A DNA stretch of 64,000 nucleotides, from positions 744,001 to 808,000 of the forward strand of contig NZ_VKKZ01000020.1 in assembly GCF_008271745.1 (NCBI RefSeq), read 5' to 3'. The position numbers and the translations under genes are program-made. The DNA comes from Rufibacter glacialis. Lineage in GTDB: Bacteria > Bacteroidota > Bacteroidia > Cytophagales > Hymenobacteraceae. Under the pieces are notes generated by a model that searched no databases, was not told where the DNA came from, and saw only the letters and a list, made by a program, of their open reading frames with translations. This document shows positions 24,255-33,900 of this stretch, piece by piece. The stretch's first letter is position 1; every line of letters begins with the position of its first letter.

Positions 24255-26300
24255 TTAGTCAAAGCGGACGGTTTTCTGGTCTCCTTTTCTGAAAGAAACC
24301 GTGAGGGTTTTCCCGGTGGGGTCTTCCTCTATTTTCTGCACCGGCACCAACTCCTTGTCGGTCCACTTCTCGCCAGATCTTTTCCAGAGCATAAGCGTGG
24401 CGTACACTTTTGGTTGTTGCCCCGGCACAAAACTATCTGTGGCGTTGATCACCGAGCTATTCTGACTCTCTGGGTGCAGACCGGTAGCGTTAACGGTTTC
24501 CAGGTTCTCCCACCCCAGCAGGGACACCATAGCGAGCTGGTACTCGCCGTTGTCAATGATTTTCACCGGGTGGGCTTTCACGGTTCGGGACGTTTCTTTG
24601 ATGGGCCCGTTCTTCTGCGGCAAGGCGTAGTGCCCCAACCGCACCTGGGTAGCCTCTGTGCTGAGGTTACGGTCTATTCTCAGGATGCCGTTGGGCAAGG
24701 TGATATCTGCCAGGTTCAGCTTGATTTTATCACTTGTCTCCAACACCACATCACGGTAGTAGACGCCGTCTTCAAACTTCCTGAAGGTGTAGAGGCGCAG
24801 CGCTTCCCAGGCGTTCTTTTTGTTTTTGAAGACGTAATTCATGGCCACTTCCCCTTGGGCGCCATCGGCTTGCCACGGGAAGGCACTGTTATACGCCAGG
24901 CGGTTGTAGTTTTCCGTGGACCGGAATTGTTGCCAGTCTTTGGCCACTGTCTCATGGCACCAGGCCCGCACCTCAGAGGCCCCAATATTGGGGTAGTTGG
25001 TGATCAATAGCTTGGAGCCTTCCTGGAATTTGTTGTAGACGTGGCCTTGGCGGAGCTCTTTTTCCCAGGCCCCCTCATTCTCTTTCACGGTCCAGAAAGG
25101 ATGATCCTCCGGCACAAGCAGGCCCAGGAATATCTTGCCCATCCAGAACACGCTGGGCCGGGCACTGTAGATCTGCACGGCAGGCTCAAAGGGCCCGTAA
25201 AAGCCCAGGGTGGGGAGGTTATCGGGGGCTATGAAGTGCGGGTTCTGCAGAAACTGAAGCATATTACCGGAGGCGATTCTCCGCATCCAGCCGTAGTTGG
25301 TGCCTGGTTCCTGCGCAAAGGCCATGAGCGGGAAAGGCCCGGCCGCAGCAAACCGGTACGAAATGCTGCGGCCCCACATGATCATCTTCCCATCCCGGCC
25401 AAACAAGTGAGGGTAGTTGTCCTTCACTTCTTTGAAGTTGTCCATGAACCGGGCGGCGTAGGCGGGGTAGTGCTTTCTGCCGAAGAACTCTGCCCAAAGC
25501 GGCCCATACACCTGGAACGCCCACATGCTGTAATAGTCATAGGCTGGACTGTCATGGTACCAGCCCTGGCCCCGGTACTGCTCCAAGGACTTATCAAGGT
25601 ATTCCTGCATCAGCTTTTCATTCACCTGATACCCCTGCTCTTGGAAGAAGCTCAATACAAAGATGTTGAAGAACCGCCAGTTAGATGCAATGGTAGGTCC
25701 GTCGCCGTAGCTGAGCATGGTGTTGGCCAAGGCTTCTTTCTGGGTTGGGGTAAGCGGTGCCCACAAAACCTCGGGGATATTGAACAGCGAAATGGCCAAG
25801 GCCCCGAACTCCACCAATATCTGGTTCGCACCACCGTTCTTCGCCCGGGGCTTCACATAGGTAGGGCTAGTGGGATCCGTCAATTTCACCAGCTGATGGC
25901 GGTAATACTCCGCTACTTGGAGGCCGTTGATCTGCAGGTCTGGGTTCTCTTTGAGCAGGGGCGCCGCCATGAACAAGGTTCGGCAAAGGCCTTCCAGCAT
26001 CTCGGTATTGGTGTGCACCCCATCGCGCGGGTAGCTCTTACCCGGTTGTTTGGGAAACACCATAGGGTCATCCAGGGTTTTGACATAACTAAACGCCCCC
26101 GTGAGCAGGTAATGTGCCGCGTCTTTCCAATGCTTTCTGGTCATGCCTGTTTGCGGACTGGTCTTGAAATCGGGGTTGACCAGCTGGAAGGTTCGCGGGT
26201 TTGGTGCGGCATTGACCGGGCCTGCCTCTGTTTGGGCCTTCAGCAAATTTCCTGTGAACAGGAAGGCAAACAACAGCAGCGTTTTGGGGAGGTATTTCAT
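24255..26300 (-). CDS. DUF2264 family secreted protein
   Basis: 681 residues from ATG 26300, which gives a clean signal peptide (MKYLPKTLLLFAFLFTGNLL); an upstream ATG at 26372 adds an unlikely tail. N-terminal (alpha/alpha)6-barrel-like region of DUF2264 (about 45-430; MTRKHWKDAAHYLLTGAF, DSPAYDYYSMWAFQVYGPLW, MIMWGRSISYRFAA) and a beta-sandwich C-terminus. DUF2264 proteins occur with rhamnogalacturonan- and ulvan-degradation genes and resemble glycoside hydrolases or lyases with toroid folds. Next upstream is the GH105 gene, same strand, 162 nt away with a hairpin in between. Confidence 0.85.
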   Translation of the reverse strand: MKYLPKTLLLFAFLFTGNLLKAQTEAGPVNAAPNPRTFQLVNPDFKTSPQTGMTRKHWKDAAHYLLTGAFSYVKTLDDPMVFPKQPGKSYPRDGVHTNTEMLEGLCRTLFMAAPLLKENPDLQINGLQVAEYYRHQLVKLTDPTSPTYVKPRAKNGGANQILVEFGALAISLFNIPEVLWAPLTPTQKEALANTMLSYGDGPTIASNWRFFNIFVLSFFQEQGYQVNEKLMQEYLDKSLEQYRGQGWYHDSPAYDYYSMWAFQVYGPLWAEFFGRKHYPAYAARFMDNFKEVKDNYPHLFGRDGKMIMWGRSISYRFAAAGPFPLMAFAQEPGTNYGWMRRIASGNMLQFLQNPHFIAPDNLPTLGFYGPFEPAVQIYSARPSVFWMGKIFLGLLVPEDHPFWTVKENEGAWEKELRQGHVYNKFQEGSKLLITNYPNIGASEVRAWCHETVAKDWQQFRSTENYNRLAYNSAFPWQADGAQGEVAMNYVFKNKKNAWEALRLYTFRKFEDGVYYRDVVLETSDKIKLNLADITLPNGILRIDRNLSTEATQVRLGHYALPQKNGPIKETSRTVKAHPVKIIDNGEYQLAMVSLLGWENLETVNATGLHPESQNSSVINATDSFVPGQQPKVYATLMLWKRSGEKWTDKELVPVQKIEEDPTGKTLTVSFRKGDQKTVRFD

Positions 26301-26402
26301 AAAGGAGTAGGAAAATGAAACAGCTAATGGAAGAAGCGTGAAACCCTCAAAAGGAAGAGAGGAGCAGAACAAACAGCCATGATTTCCTTGAAGCGCTTGC
26401 CT

Positions 26403-26448
26403 CCCTGGTTTAGGGGCTGGTTCTCTAAAATCAGCCTCTAAACCAGGG
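26403..26448. repeat. Dispersed hairpin family, copy d (17-bp stem)
   Basis: CCCTGGTTTAGGGGCTG (26403-26419) pairs with 26432-26448 along all 17 positions with a single G:U, loop GTTCTCTAAAAT. It lies between the GH105 and DUF2264 genes of the same strand and could attenuate or protect the transcript there. Confidence 0.55.
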
Positions 26449-26461
26449 AAGCGGAAGCTCT

Positions 26462-27613
26462 TTAATCAAGCAGGCGGTACATCTCAGAAGCGGCGAGCAG
26501 AAAGGCCCCTACCCCAAAACCCGTGGTGGAATGGACATCTACTACCTGCCCGGGGATCGCCCTCTCCCCAATGGGTTGCACGTAGCCTAATTTCCCATTG
26601 GGCTGCAGCGCCGTGGTGGTGAGGTAATGGTAGCCTTTGGCCGCCACCGGCAAATATTCTTTCTTGTCCAATAGGCCGTTGTTGATACCCCATAGAAAGC
26701 CATAGGTAAAGAAGGCGGTACCACTGGTCTCGGGGCCGGGCGCATGGGCGGGGTCCAGCATGCTGCGGGTCCAGTAGCCTTCGGGTTGCTGGGCCTTGGC
26801 AATGGATTGGGCCATGTCTTTGAACCGCTGTTCGTATTCTTTCCGGTGGGGAGCTTTTTTGGGCAGATCCTGCAAAACTTTGGCGAAACCGGCAAACACC
26901 CATCCGTCGCCCCGGGCCCAGAAGTCTTTCTTCCCGTTGGCACTCTTGTGCTTGGGGTACACGTACTTGGCGTCGCGGTAATACAGTTTCTCTTCCTGGT
27001 CATACATGATGGAATCAGCGTACGTTAGGTACTCCTGCAGTTTCTCCAGGTACTGTTTGTTGCCGGTTACCCGGTAAAGCTTGGTCATCACGGGCATTAC
27101 CATGTAGAGCCCATCGGCCCACCACCAGTAATCCTGGCGGGGCGTGCTCATCTGGTACTCCATCACTTCCCGCGCCCGGGCTATTTTTTTAGGGTCTTTG
27201 GCACCCTCCAAACAGTACAGGTCAATGTAGGTCTGAAAGCAGATCTGCCAATCCCCGAACAGCACGTAGTCGTCCTTCTCGCCATAACTGTACTTCCATT
27301 TGGCTCGGTCCGTGGACTTAGCCCCCATCCACTGGTTTTTCTCGGCCCAGGCCTCAGAGTATTTCCGGTACTCTTCTTTTCTGGTCACTTTATAGGCTTC
27401 CATGTTCCCTGTGTGGTAGGCAGCGATGTCCCAGAACGCCCAGCCCGGGTGGGGGTTGGTGGTTTGCCAATACGTGTTGGCTCTGTGCAGCTGGTCAGCG
27501 ACCTCCTGCTTGGCTTTGGGTAGCAAGGGGTGCTTGGGCTTGGCCCCCGCGGTCACGGCCCAGGAACCGAGCAGCAGGAGGAGAAACGGGAAATAGATTT
27601 TCTTCTGACGCAT
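26462..27613 (-). CDS. GH105 unsaturated glycuronyl hydrolase
   Basis: 383 residues with a signal peptide (FPFLLLLLGSWAVTAGA). The (alpha/alpha)6-barrel of GH88/GH105 is present: FWDIAAYHTGNMEAYKVT, then DYWWWADGLYMVMPVMTKLY carrying the likely catalytic Asp167, then FWARGDGWVFAGFAKVL and SGTAFFTYGFLWGINNGLL. These enzymes hydrate and remove the 4,5-unsaturated uronic acid left at the non-reducing end by polysaccharide lyases acting on rhamnogalacturonan or ulvan. Placement beside a possible ulvan-lyase-like protein (27685) fits that order of steps. Periplasmic. Confidence 0.92.
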   Translation of the reverse strand: MRQKKIYFPFLLLLLGSWAVTAGAKPKHPLLPKAKQEVADQLHRANTYWQTTNPHPGWAFWDIAAYHTGNMEAYKVTRKEEYRKYSEAWAEKNQWMGAKSTDRAKWKYSYGEKDDYVLFGDWQICFQTYIDLYCLEGAKDPKKIARAREVMEYQMSTPRQDYWWWADGLYMVMPVMTKLYRVTGNKQYLEKLQEYLTYADSIMYDQEEKLYYRDAKYVYPKHKSANGKKDFWARGDGWVFAGFAKVLQDLPKKAPHRKEYEQRFKDMAQSIAKAQQPEGYWTRSMLDPAHAPGPETSGTAFFTYGFLWGINNGLLDKKEYLPVAAKGYHYLTTTALQPNGKLGYVQPIGERAIPGQVVDVHSTTGFGVGAFLLAASEMYRLLD

Positions 27614-27684
27614 ATTAACTTTTAAACGGGGAGGAACATCTTGGTTTTAAGGTATTTCCAGGAAAACAGGGCAATAATGGTTTT

Positions 27685-29049
27685 TCAAAAGTCAGGTTTC
27701 CACTCCACCACCTGGATGGGTTGCGGCCCCAGGCTGGAGCGGCCTTCCCCGTCTACCTGGTCCACCTTCTGGATAAATAAATTGAGCACCTGCTTGTCTT
27801 TCCAAAGCTCGGTGTCATAGGTGGGTTCCCAGGACCCCAACGATTCAGGGGTCAGGTCAAGAATGGCCCATTTAGGGTCTGAGATTTTTTTGATAATCAA
27901 CGCCGAGGCCTTATTTTCTCTTTCCTCATCCCGGAAGATCATCAGAACCGAGGCCTTTTCTCCGGCATTCTTCACCACAACCTGAGGCCTGGCGATGGGA
28001 ATGCGTTTGGTGCCCACCCCACTCAGGCTGAAAGGTGTTTTCCGGAAATCCAGCTCCAGTTTTTGCCAGGCTTTTCCGTTATGGTACACCAGATGGTATT
28101 GGGGAATGGTGGAGCCCTCCGCGCGCCAGTAGGTGGCAATGTAAGGGTTACCGTCTTCATCAGCGGCCATGGAGGTTTGGTTGATCAACTCACTGTTCTG
28201 CGGGATGGTGAAGGCTTTCTCAGCGGTGGCTTCGGTGATGGGCAGGGTATATTTTTCGCCGGTAGACTTCTCCCAGGTTTGGCCCCCGTCACGGGAGCAG
28301 GCGTAGGCCAGGTCATGGTTGCTGGCTACGTTCGGGCTTTCGCGCCACACCCAGGACACATGGAGGGTGCCTTTCTTGTCCAGGTAGGCTTGCCAGTAAG
28401 CATTGCGCTTTCTTTCCCCGTTGATGAGGTTGCTGTGCACCTGCGTCCATTGCCTGGAATTGGTGTCATAGCGGTTGATGACCAAGTTGCCCTGCCCTGA
28501 GCCCCCATCGCGGTAGAAGAACAGGAGGTTTCCGTTGGGCAGCCGGTAAAACTCCGGATACGAAACGGCCTTTTCTCTCTGGCCCGTCATGGGCATCTTT
28601 TCGGTGAGTTGCAGTGCGCCAGGCCGAACACTGCGGGCGTAATTCAATGGGTGGTTGTGGTGGTCCCAGGAAAGGTGCAGGAATCCATGGCCATCTACCA
28701 TCAAGCTGATGGTGTTATGGGCATCAGAGGCATTTCCCTTCAAATCTGTCTTTACCACCTCCCACGTCTCTGCGCCGCTTTTCCTTTTCGCCAACATCAC
28801 AGATCGGTCACTGTCATACCAGGCGGTGTATTGGGTTCCCTGAAACGTCACCAGTGAGTTCTTCCGGAAGGCAACCACATTCACGGAGTTGTTCGCCCAC
28901 CCTCCTTCTGCCACCGTGGATACGTTAGGTGCCTTGACTGGGGAATCTGTCCTAGTTTTAGAGGAACTACACCCGTATACCCCTACCAAAAGGGCCAGGG
29001 CAATAAAGGGAAGTAATGCCTTGCGTTTCTTTTTCAAAGGTTGGTTCAT
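27685..29049 (-). CDS. BNR-4 repeat lipoprotein, PL24/PL25 ulvan-lyase-like
   Basis: 454 residues. Lipoprotein signal with lipobox VYGC (Cys27). The rest is a BNR_4 (PF15892) propeller: Asp-box-like blades such as VDGHGFLHLSWDHHNHPLNY, RDGGSGQGNLVINRYD, LDKKGTLHVSWVWRESPNVA and CSRDGGQTW. His111 (SDAHNTIS) and His131 (WDHHNHPLNY) are 20 residues apart, which resembles, from memory, the pair of catalytic histidines in PL24/PL25 ulvan lyases. Together with the GH105 gene 72 nt downstream this suggests eliminative cleavage of a uronic-acid/rhamnose polysaccharide. Lyase activity is inference. Confidence 0.78.
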   Translation of the reverse strand: MNQPLKKKRKALLPFIALALLVGVYGCSSSKTRTDSPVKAPNVSTVAEGGWANNSVNVVAFRKNSLVTFQGTQYTAWYDSDRSVMLAKRKSGAETWEVVKTDLKGNASDAHNTISLMVDGHGFLHLSWDHHNHPLNYARSVRPGALQLTEKMPMTGQREKAVSYPEFYRLPNGNLLFFYRDGGSGQGNLVINRYDTNSRQWTQVHSNLINGERKRNAYWQAYLDKKGTLHVSWVWRESPNVASNHDLAYACSRDGGQTWEKSTGEKYTLPITEATAEKAFTIPQNSELINQTSMAADEDGNPYIATYWRAEGSTIPQYHLVYHNGKAWQKLELDFRKTPFSLSGVGTKRIPIARPQVVVKNAGEKASVLMIFRDEERENKASALIIKKISDPKWAILDLTPESLGSWEPTYDTELWKDKQVLNLFIQKVDQVDGEGRSSLGPQPIQVVEWKPDF

Positions 29050-29268
29050 GTGGTCACAAGTAGGTGCATGGTACCCTGGAGGTTATAAGCGTTTGGTGAG
29101 CAAGCTTTGGGTGCCGTAGTAGTGGTGCCCTCTTGTTTGGGTGTAGATGGAATACTTCCCGGTGCCCTTTCACTTTTAAGAGGAAGGGACAAAGGTGTTG
29201 AAGAAATTTTCTTGGCTTTGCCTCAGGAGGAAGGTGCGCTCTCTGGCCTTGTTCCCAAGGTTTTCCTG

Positions 29269-29880
29269 TTACGTCCCATTCAGGTATTTGACATTCTTCT
29301 TGAGCCCCAACAACCCCCTGCTCACTAATTTGTAGGCATTGTCAATGCTCAACTCCATGGTACCCGAGATTTCCTGGAAGGTCAGGTTTTTATAGAATTT
29401 AAGTAAAACAGCCTTTCGCTGGTTCACGGGCAACAGAAGCAAACCTTTCTTCAGGGAGGCTTTTTGTTCTAGTTTAGCCTGCGCCAGGATCATGGAATTC
29501 TCCACAGACTCATGAGAACCTCCGCAGCCTCGGGCTATCTCTCCCAGGTTCTCACAAGGGACTTCTTTCCTGTTTTGTATTTCCTTATGAATCCGTCTTT
29601 TCAGGGAAGCATACAGATAGAAGCGGATGGAAGTGGGTTGGGCCAGGTTGCCTTTGCGCTTCCATAAATCAAGGAACAGCCCATGAATACAGTCTTCTAG
29701 TAGCGTTGGGTCTTCTGAGTACTTGCGCCCATACTGGTAAATGACCTGAACATAGTTTTCATAGAGCGTGGCAAAAGCACCTTCATCGCCTGATTGAAAA
29801 CGTTTCCAGACCTCATTATCATCAACGTTTAGTTGGAGACCATTTGGTAGGCGGGTACGGTTGGTGGAAATTGCTTGCAT
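29269..29880 (-). CDS. ECF-type RNA polymerase sigma factor
   Basis: 203 residues. Sigma-70 region 2 (about 22-90: VWKRFQSGDEGAFATLYENY, YQYGRKYSEDPTLLEDCIHG, LFLDLWKRKG) and region 4 (about 140-200: LLPVNQRKAVLLKFYKNLTF, EISGTMELSIDNAYKLVSRG) are clear. It belongs to the Bacteroidota type usually paired with a FecR-like anti-sigma and SusC transducer, but no FecR or SusCD gene is next to it. It precedes the polysaccharide genes on the same strand (219 nt upstream of the BNR-4 gene), so it may control them or be co-inherited with them. Confidence 0.9.
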   Translation of the reverse strand: MQAISTNRTRLPNGLQLNVDDNEVWKRFQSGDEGAFATLYENYVQVIYQYGRKYSEDPTLLEDCIHGLFLDLWKRKGNLAQPTSIRFYLYASLKRRIHKEIQNRKEVPCENLGEIARGCGGSHESVENSMILAQAKLEQKASLKKGLLLLPVNQRKAVLLKFYKNLTFQEISGTMELSIDNAYKLVSRGLLGLKKNVKYLNGT

Positions 29881-30045
29881 ACGTCAGCTGTTCAAAGGGG
29901 CCGGAAACGTTTCCTAAAACCCTTATCAAATGGTCTTTAGCACCTCCCTTGTTTCTTCTCTTCTCCTGTTGACCCTATGCTTTAAATTTAATGTTAATTT
30001 GACAATTATTCAATAGGTTTATAAAAAAAACACCTATCCTCCATG

Positions 30046-30102
30046 ATTGGATGTAAAACAAAAAGCCTATAGAAACTATAGGCTTTTTGTTTTACATCCA
30101 AT
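30046..30102. terminator. 27-bp perfect hairpin, bidirectional terminator
   Basis: 30046-30072 is the exact reverse complement of 30076-30102 with an AAA loop. The upper part (AAAAAGCCTATAG/CTATAGGCTTTTT) is a normal bidirectional intrinsic terminator; the arms extend 14 bp beyond what that needs. It closes the minus-strand metal-binding lipoprotein gene. Confidence 0.85.
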
Positions 30103-30128
30103 TTGGCTAAACCTTTATTGAAACTCCT

Positions 30129-30605
30129 TTACAGGGTTTGGGCGAGGTACTTTTTATAGTTTTGCTCAGATTCAAAATATTCTACATCCCCGTTGGTGCT
30201 GCCTTTCTTCAAAGCGATGAAAGCGGAAGACTTGTCTACCTTCTTTCCGGTTACCGGATCAAGCGCTTCCCGCACCTGGCTTTCATTTTTAATGGTCTTC
30301 ACACACATCTCACAGCAACCGTAATACATCTTGTCGGCAAACTCCACCGGAAATTGCTTCTTCCCCATGTACATGTTGTTCACCATGCAGACCAGTTCTT
30401 TTGGTAGCCCGTCTTTGGTCATGCTGGGCGGTATTTGTTCCTTTTGGTCCGCCGGCATGGCCGCATGCCCTTCAGTGGCGTGAACAACTGCAGGATTTTT
30501 GGTTGCGGAAGAAACCGCCTCAGGCTGTGTTGGGCCTTGATCTGAGGAACAGGAAGTGAAGATTAGTACGGCAAAAACGGAGGATAAGAAAGCGCTTATT
30601 TTCAT
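30129..30605 (-). CDS. MlpB-like metal-binding lipoprotein
   Basis: 158 residues from ATG 30605 (an ATG at 30635 is less likely because it pushes the signal peptide inward). Lipobox FTSC. The second half is a conserved Bacteroidota module with Cys pairs typical of TRASH/YHS-like metal sites: LVCMVNNMYMGKKQFPVE, YYGCCEMCVKTI, LDPVTGKKVDKSSAF, EYFESEQNYKKYL. I recall similar proteins named MlpB near copper- or heavy-metal-efflux genes. No efflux gene is adjacent here. Outer-membrane or periplasmic metal chaperone is the likely role. Confidence 0.75.
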   Translation of the reverse strand: MKISAFLSSVFAVLIFTSCSSDQGPTQPEAVSSATKNPAVVHATEGHAAMPADQKEQIPPSMTKDGLPKELVCMVNNMYMGKKQFPVEFADKMYYGCCEMCVKTIKNESQVREALDPVTGKKVDKSSAFIALKKGSTNGDVEYFESEQNYKKYLAQTL

Positions 30606-30903
30606 TGGTCTATTGATCTTTTGAGAAGATGACATTTTCCTGGCACCAGGCTACACCTAAATTAAATGCCCAGGGTTCGTGGGGCAAAGTTCTTGGAAAG
30701 AGAAGAAAGTTTGCTTACATAATTAGAAGAACGTTTTACATAACTTTCTATTCTATAGGTTTACAAATAGAAAAAGGCTGGAAAAGGGCAAGAGAAGTTG
30801 ATTTCCGTTTTTTAGGTACTTTTTGAAATAGACCCTGGTAACAGAAGGCTTCTTATTCACCATGTTCCTCCTTTGTACCAATCCCCGGGCAGCCACCTTT
30901 TCT

Positions 30904-33900
30904 TCATAAGAAGCGGTGATATGGAGGAACGATCTCTTTATACCATTTCCCCAATACTGGCTTGGTGTTACGCCCTCTTGTTGCTTGATGGGATTGCCCG
31001 GAGGCTGCATTTAATTTATCAAGCCCGAACAGAACCCTTACCTTGTCATCTTTCAAGGCATATTCCATAATGTGCAGCCCTAGTTTCCGGTAGCTTTCAA
31101 ATTGGGCTTCGCTGAAAAACTGGTCTGCCGTGGACTGGTGCGGGAAAGCGGGAAACTCTTGGGCGTACTCGCGTACATCTACTGTTTCATCTCCCATCAA
31201 AGAAGACTTCAGATACACCAGTTTTCCAGAAGGCTTGCCAATAGGATCCTCCGGATACCAGATAGTCCCTACTGCGTAGTGCTGTGACGAGAAAGAAGTT
31301 TCCTTATTCCGGTTGGTGATAGGGGTTACGTCAATCTCGATTTCTACCCCAAAGTCTATCCGGCACCTTCTGATGGCGTTGGCCAGGCCGCCGCAGGTAA
31401 ACTTGTCGTCCTGCTCCCCGTCTCCCATCACCACCAACCTAACCCTTCGCCTAACCAGTTCATACAACCCCATGTTATCAAAATGGGCCCCATCTGAAAG
31501 GCATACATAATCCCTTTTGGTATCAGTTTTTCCTAAAAGGTCATAAATCAGATACCCTAAGCCAAACCGGGGGTCTGCCCTCTCCCATTGGGCGCGCCGG
31601 GGGTTACCCATCCACCACCCAAGCCGGGCGTTGAAAATCGTCATCAGGAAGGCGGTGGCCGCCGAGGAATGGTACCCTTGGTTTGGATTCGCCGCTGCCC
31701 CCGAGATAGCCATGGCGGTGCCTATACCGGGGCCGCCTAAAGAGTTCTTATCTTCTGGATACGCGTAGTACTTGGTAGGCCTGAAGCCATACTCAAATGA
31801 TTTGTTAGCGGCACAGGCAGAAGGCCGGTTGCGGCTGATGTCATACCCACAGTACAGGGGCGTGAACACAAAAGACTCGGCTTTGCGGTCTTGCCGGTCT
31901 AAGTCAGTGGCCTGGGTGGCATTCAAGGTGGTATTGATGATCAACAAAGGCCCCTGGTAGCCGAGGTCTGTTCGCAACTGGGCGAGCTTCAGGTCATCCT
32001 GGCTGTCAAAACCGGTGAAGGGATTGGCGGTAGCTGCCCGTTCCGTCTGGCGCCGAGTAGCGGCCATATACCCCCGCAGCAACCTGTTCCGATAAAAATG
32101 GTGCATGGAAAACTCGTTCACCCCTATTCTCCAGGCCAGCAGGCAGGTGAGGGCAGCCAAGGCGCAGAACAGACCCAAGGCTTTGTAAAGCACATCTGCC
32201 GGCACCTCTATATAGTCCATGGCCATGCCTATTACTTTTGAGGCAATAATGAGCATTCCTACAATAAAAAGATAGGGAGCCACCCGTACCAGAAGATCCT
32301 TCCAACGGGAGGTGTTGGTAGACGAGCTCTGGAGGGCAGGTGTGCCCGACCCAAAGGCAAACCTGACCGCTATTCCTATGAAGGCGAACCAACCACCGGC
32401 CAACGGCAGTAGGTAATGGTCATGCACTACCAGAATCAATTTAGGTCCCAAGAGGCAAATGGCCGATAAGACCACCCATGCTAACATGCCACGGTGGGCA
32501 TGCGCCCCCATGCGTCCCCACCACTCCCGCCGGTCATCGGGAAAAAACTTACCCAACAGGGCCATCCTGGTAACCACCGTAAGGCTCAAAACCTCCATGA
32601 TCAAAGGAGGGCCCAGGATGAACACCATGTTCACCAGAAACTCCTTTGACCTGACGAACTTTTCAAAGGTAAAGGGGGGCTCATATTGTGCCCAGGAAGG
32701 AGAAGATACGGATAAGGATAAATCAACCAGGAAATGTAACCCACTCCAAACCAAGGCCAGCAACATAACCCCGGCAAAGGCTGACACAACAGAGAAAACC
32801 ACCAGGAGAAATATGGCCCCGCTTAATTTAAGGGTCGAATATCTGGGAAGGCAGGCATCATACCGGCCCAGGGCAGCCACCATCAAAAGCCCGAGTGATC
32901 CTATGATGGCAATAGGCCTAAGCAGGGTGAACCGATCCATCACTGAGATGGGGGCACTGCCATGTTCATTCAAGGCATTCTGGTAGATCCAACTGCTTAC
33001 CATAAAAGCCAGTAAAAACCCAATGAGCAGCAGGCCACCCGTGATCAGATACGTTTTATTGGCTTTCAAGAAATTGACCGGGGGCAGATGCTGGCTATAG
33101 GAAGACATGCCCCTCCCGGCCAGAACCGCCCCCACCAGAAGGAGGCCACTGATCACCCAATGCACCAGGGAGGGGCTGGTGCCTGCGGGCCATAATTGCT
33201 GCCAAAAAATATACAGGCAAAGGCCAGCCGCTATAACAGTACAGAGTAAGAGCATGATGACCACCTGATTGAGCAGGGTATTGCGCAGCCAGGTCATGCC
33301 TACCGTCCAGGAGTCTGCCGACATGATGCTACTGTTAGGGGCCAGGTAGTTGCTGAACATACGGAGCCAATGGATGGGCTTCACTTCCTCTCCCATTGGG
33401 TCTGGTGACCTTTCAGGATTCAACCTGTCCTGGACTTTGAACAAAGAGCCTTCCCTTTCAATCCAGGCCGAATACCAGGAACCAATATACCCTCCCCCGG
33501 AAACCGTGGACAGGTAATCGAACTGAGGCAACACCCCGGCCTTGGATAACCCCTGGAGGATTCCCAGATTGAAAGTAGCCGACCGGATGCCGCCGCCCGA
33601 AAAGGCGAGGGCCCGCAACTCCAAATCTGCGGCCTGTTGAATGGGGTCTCCCCTTTTTATGGTACCTGGTTGCTGCCGTAGGGTTCGGCTGGCGGTTACT
33701 TCCTGTAACTCTTCTTTGAAAATGGTCTCAAAAGGTAAGGAAACCTTCTTTTCCAGAAGTCTTTTCACCAAGGTTTCATCTGATTCCAGCAGTGCCCTGG
33801 CTTCTGGGTCTGTGACCAAGTTCTCCTGAAGTTCCCGCTGTTTGAAGGCGCTGCAGTTCCCTCCCTCTATGGCCAGTACCACCTGCACCGGCATATATTC

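Noticed and set aside
25041-26318. Long plus-strand open frame opposite the DUF2264 gene
   Set aside because: Shadow of the real minus-strand gene; composition rich in His/Pro/Gly without protein-like pattern.
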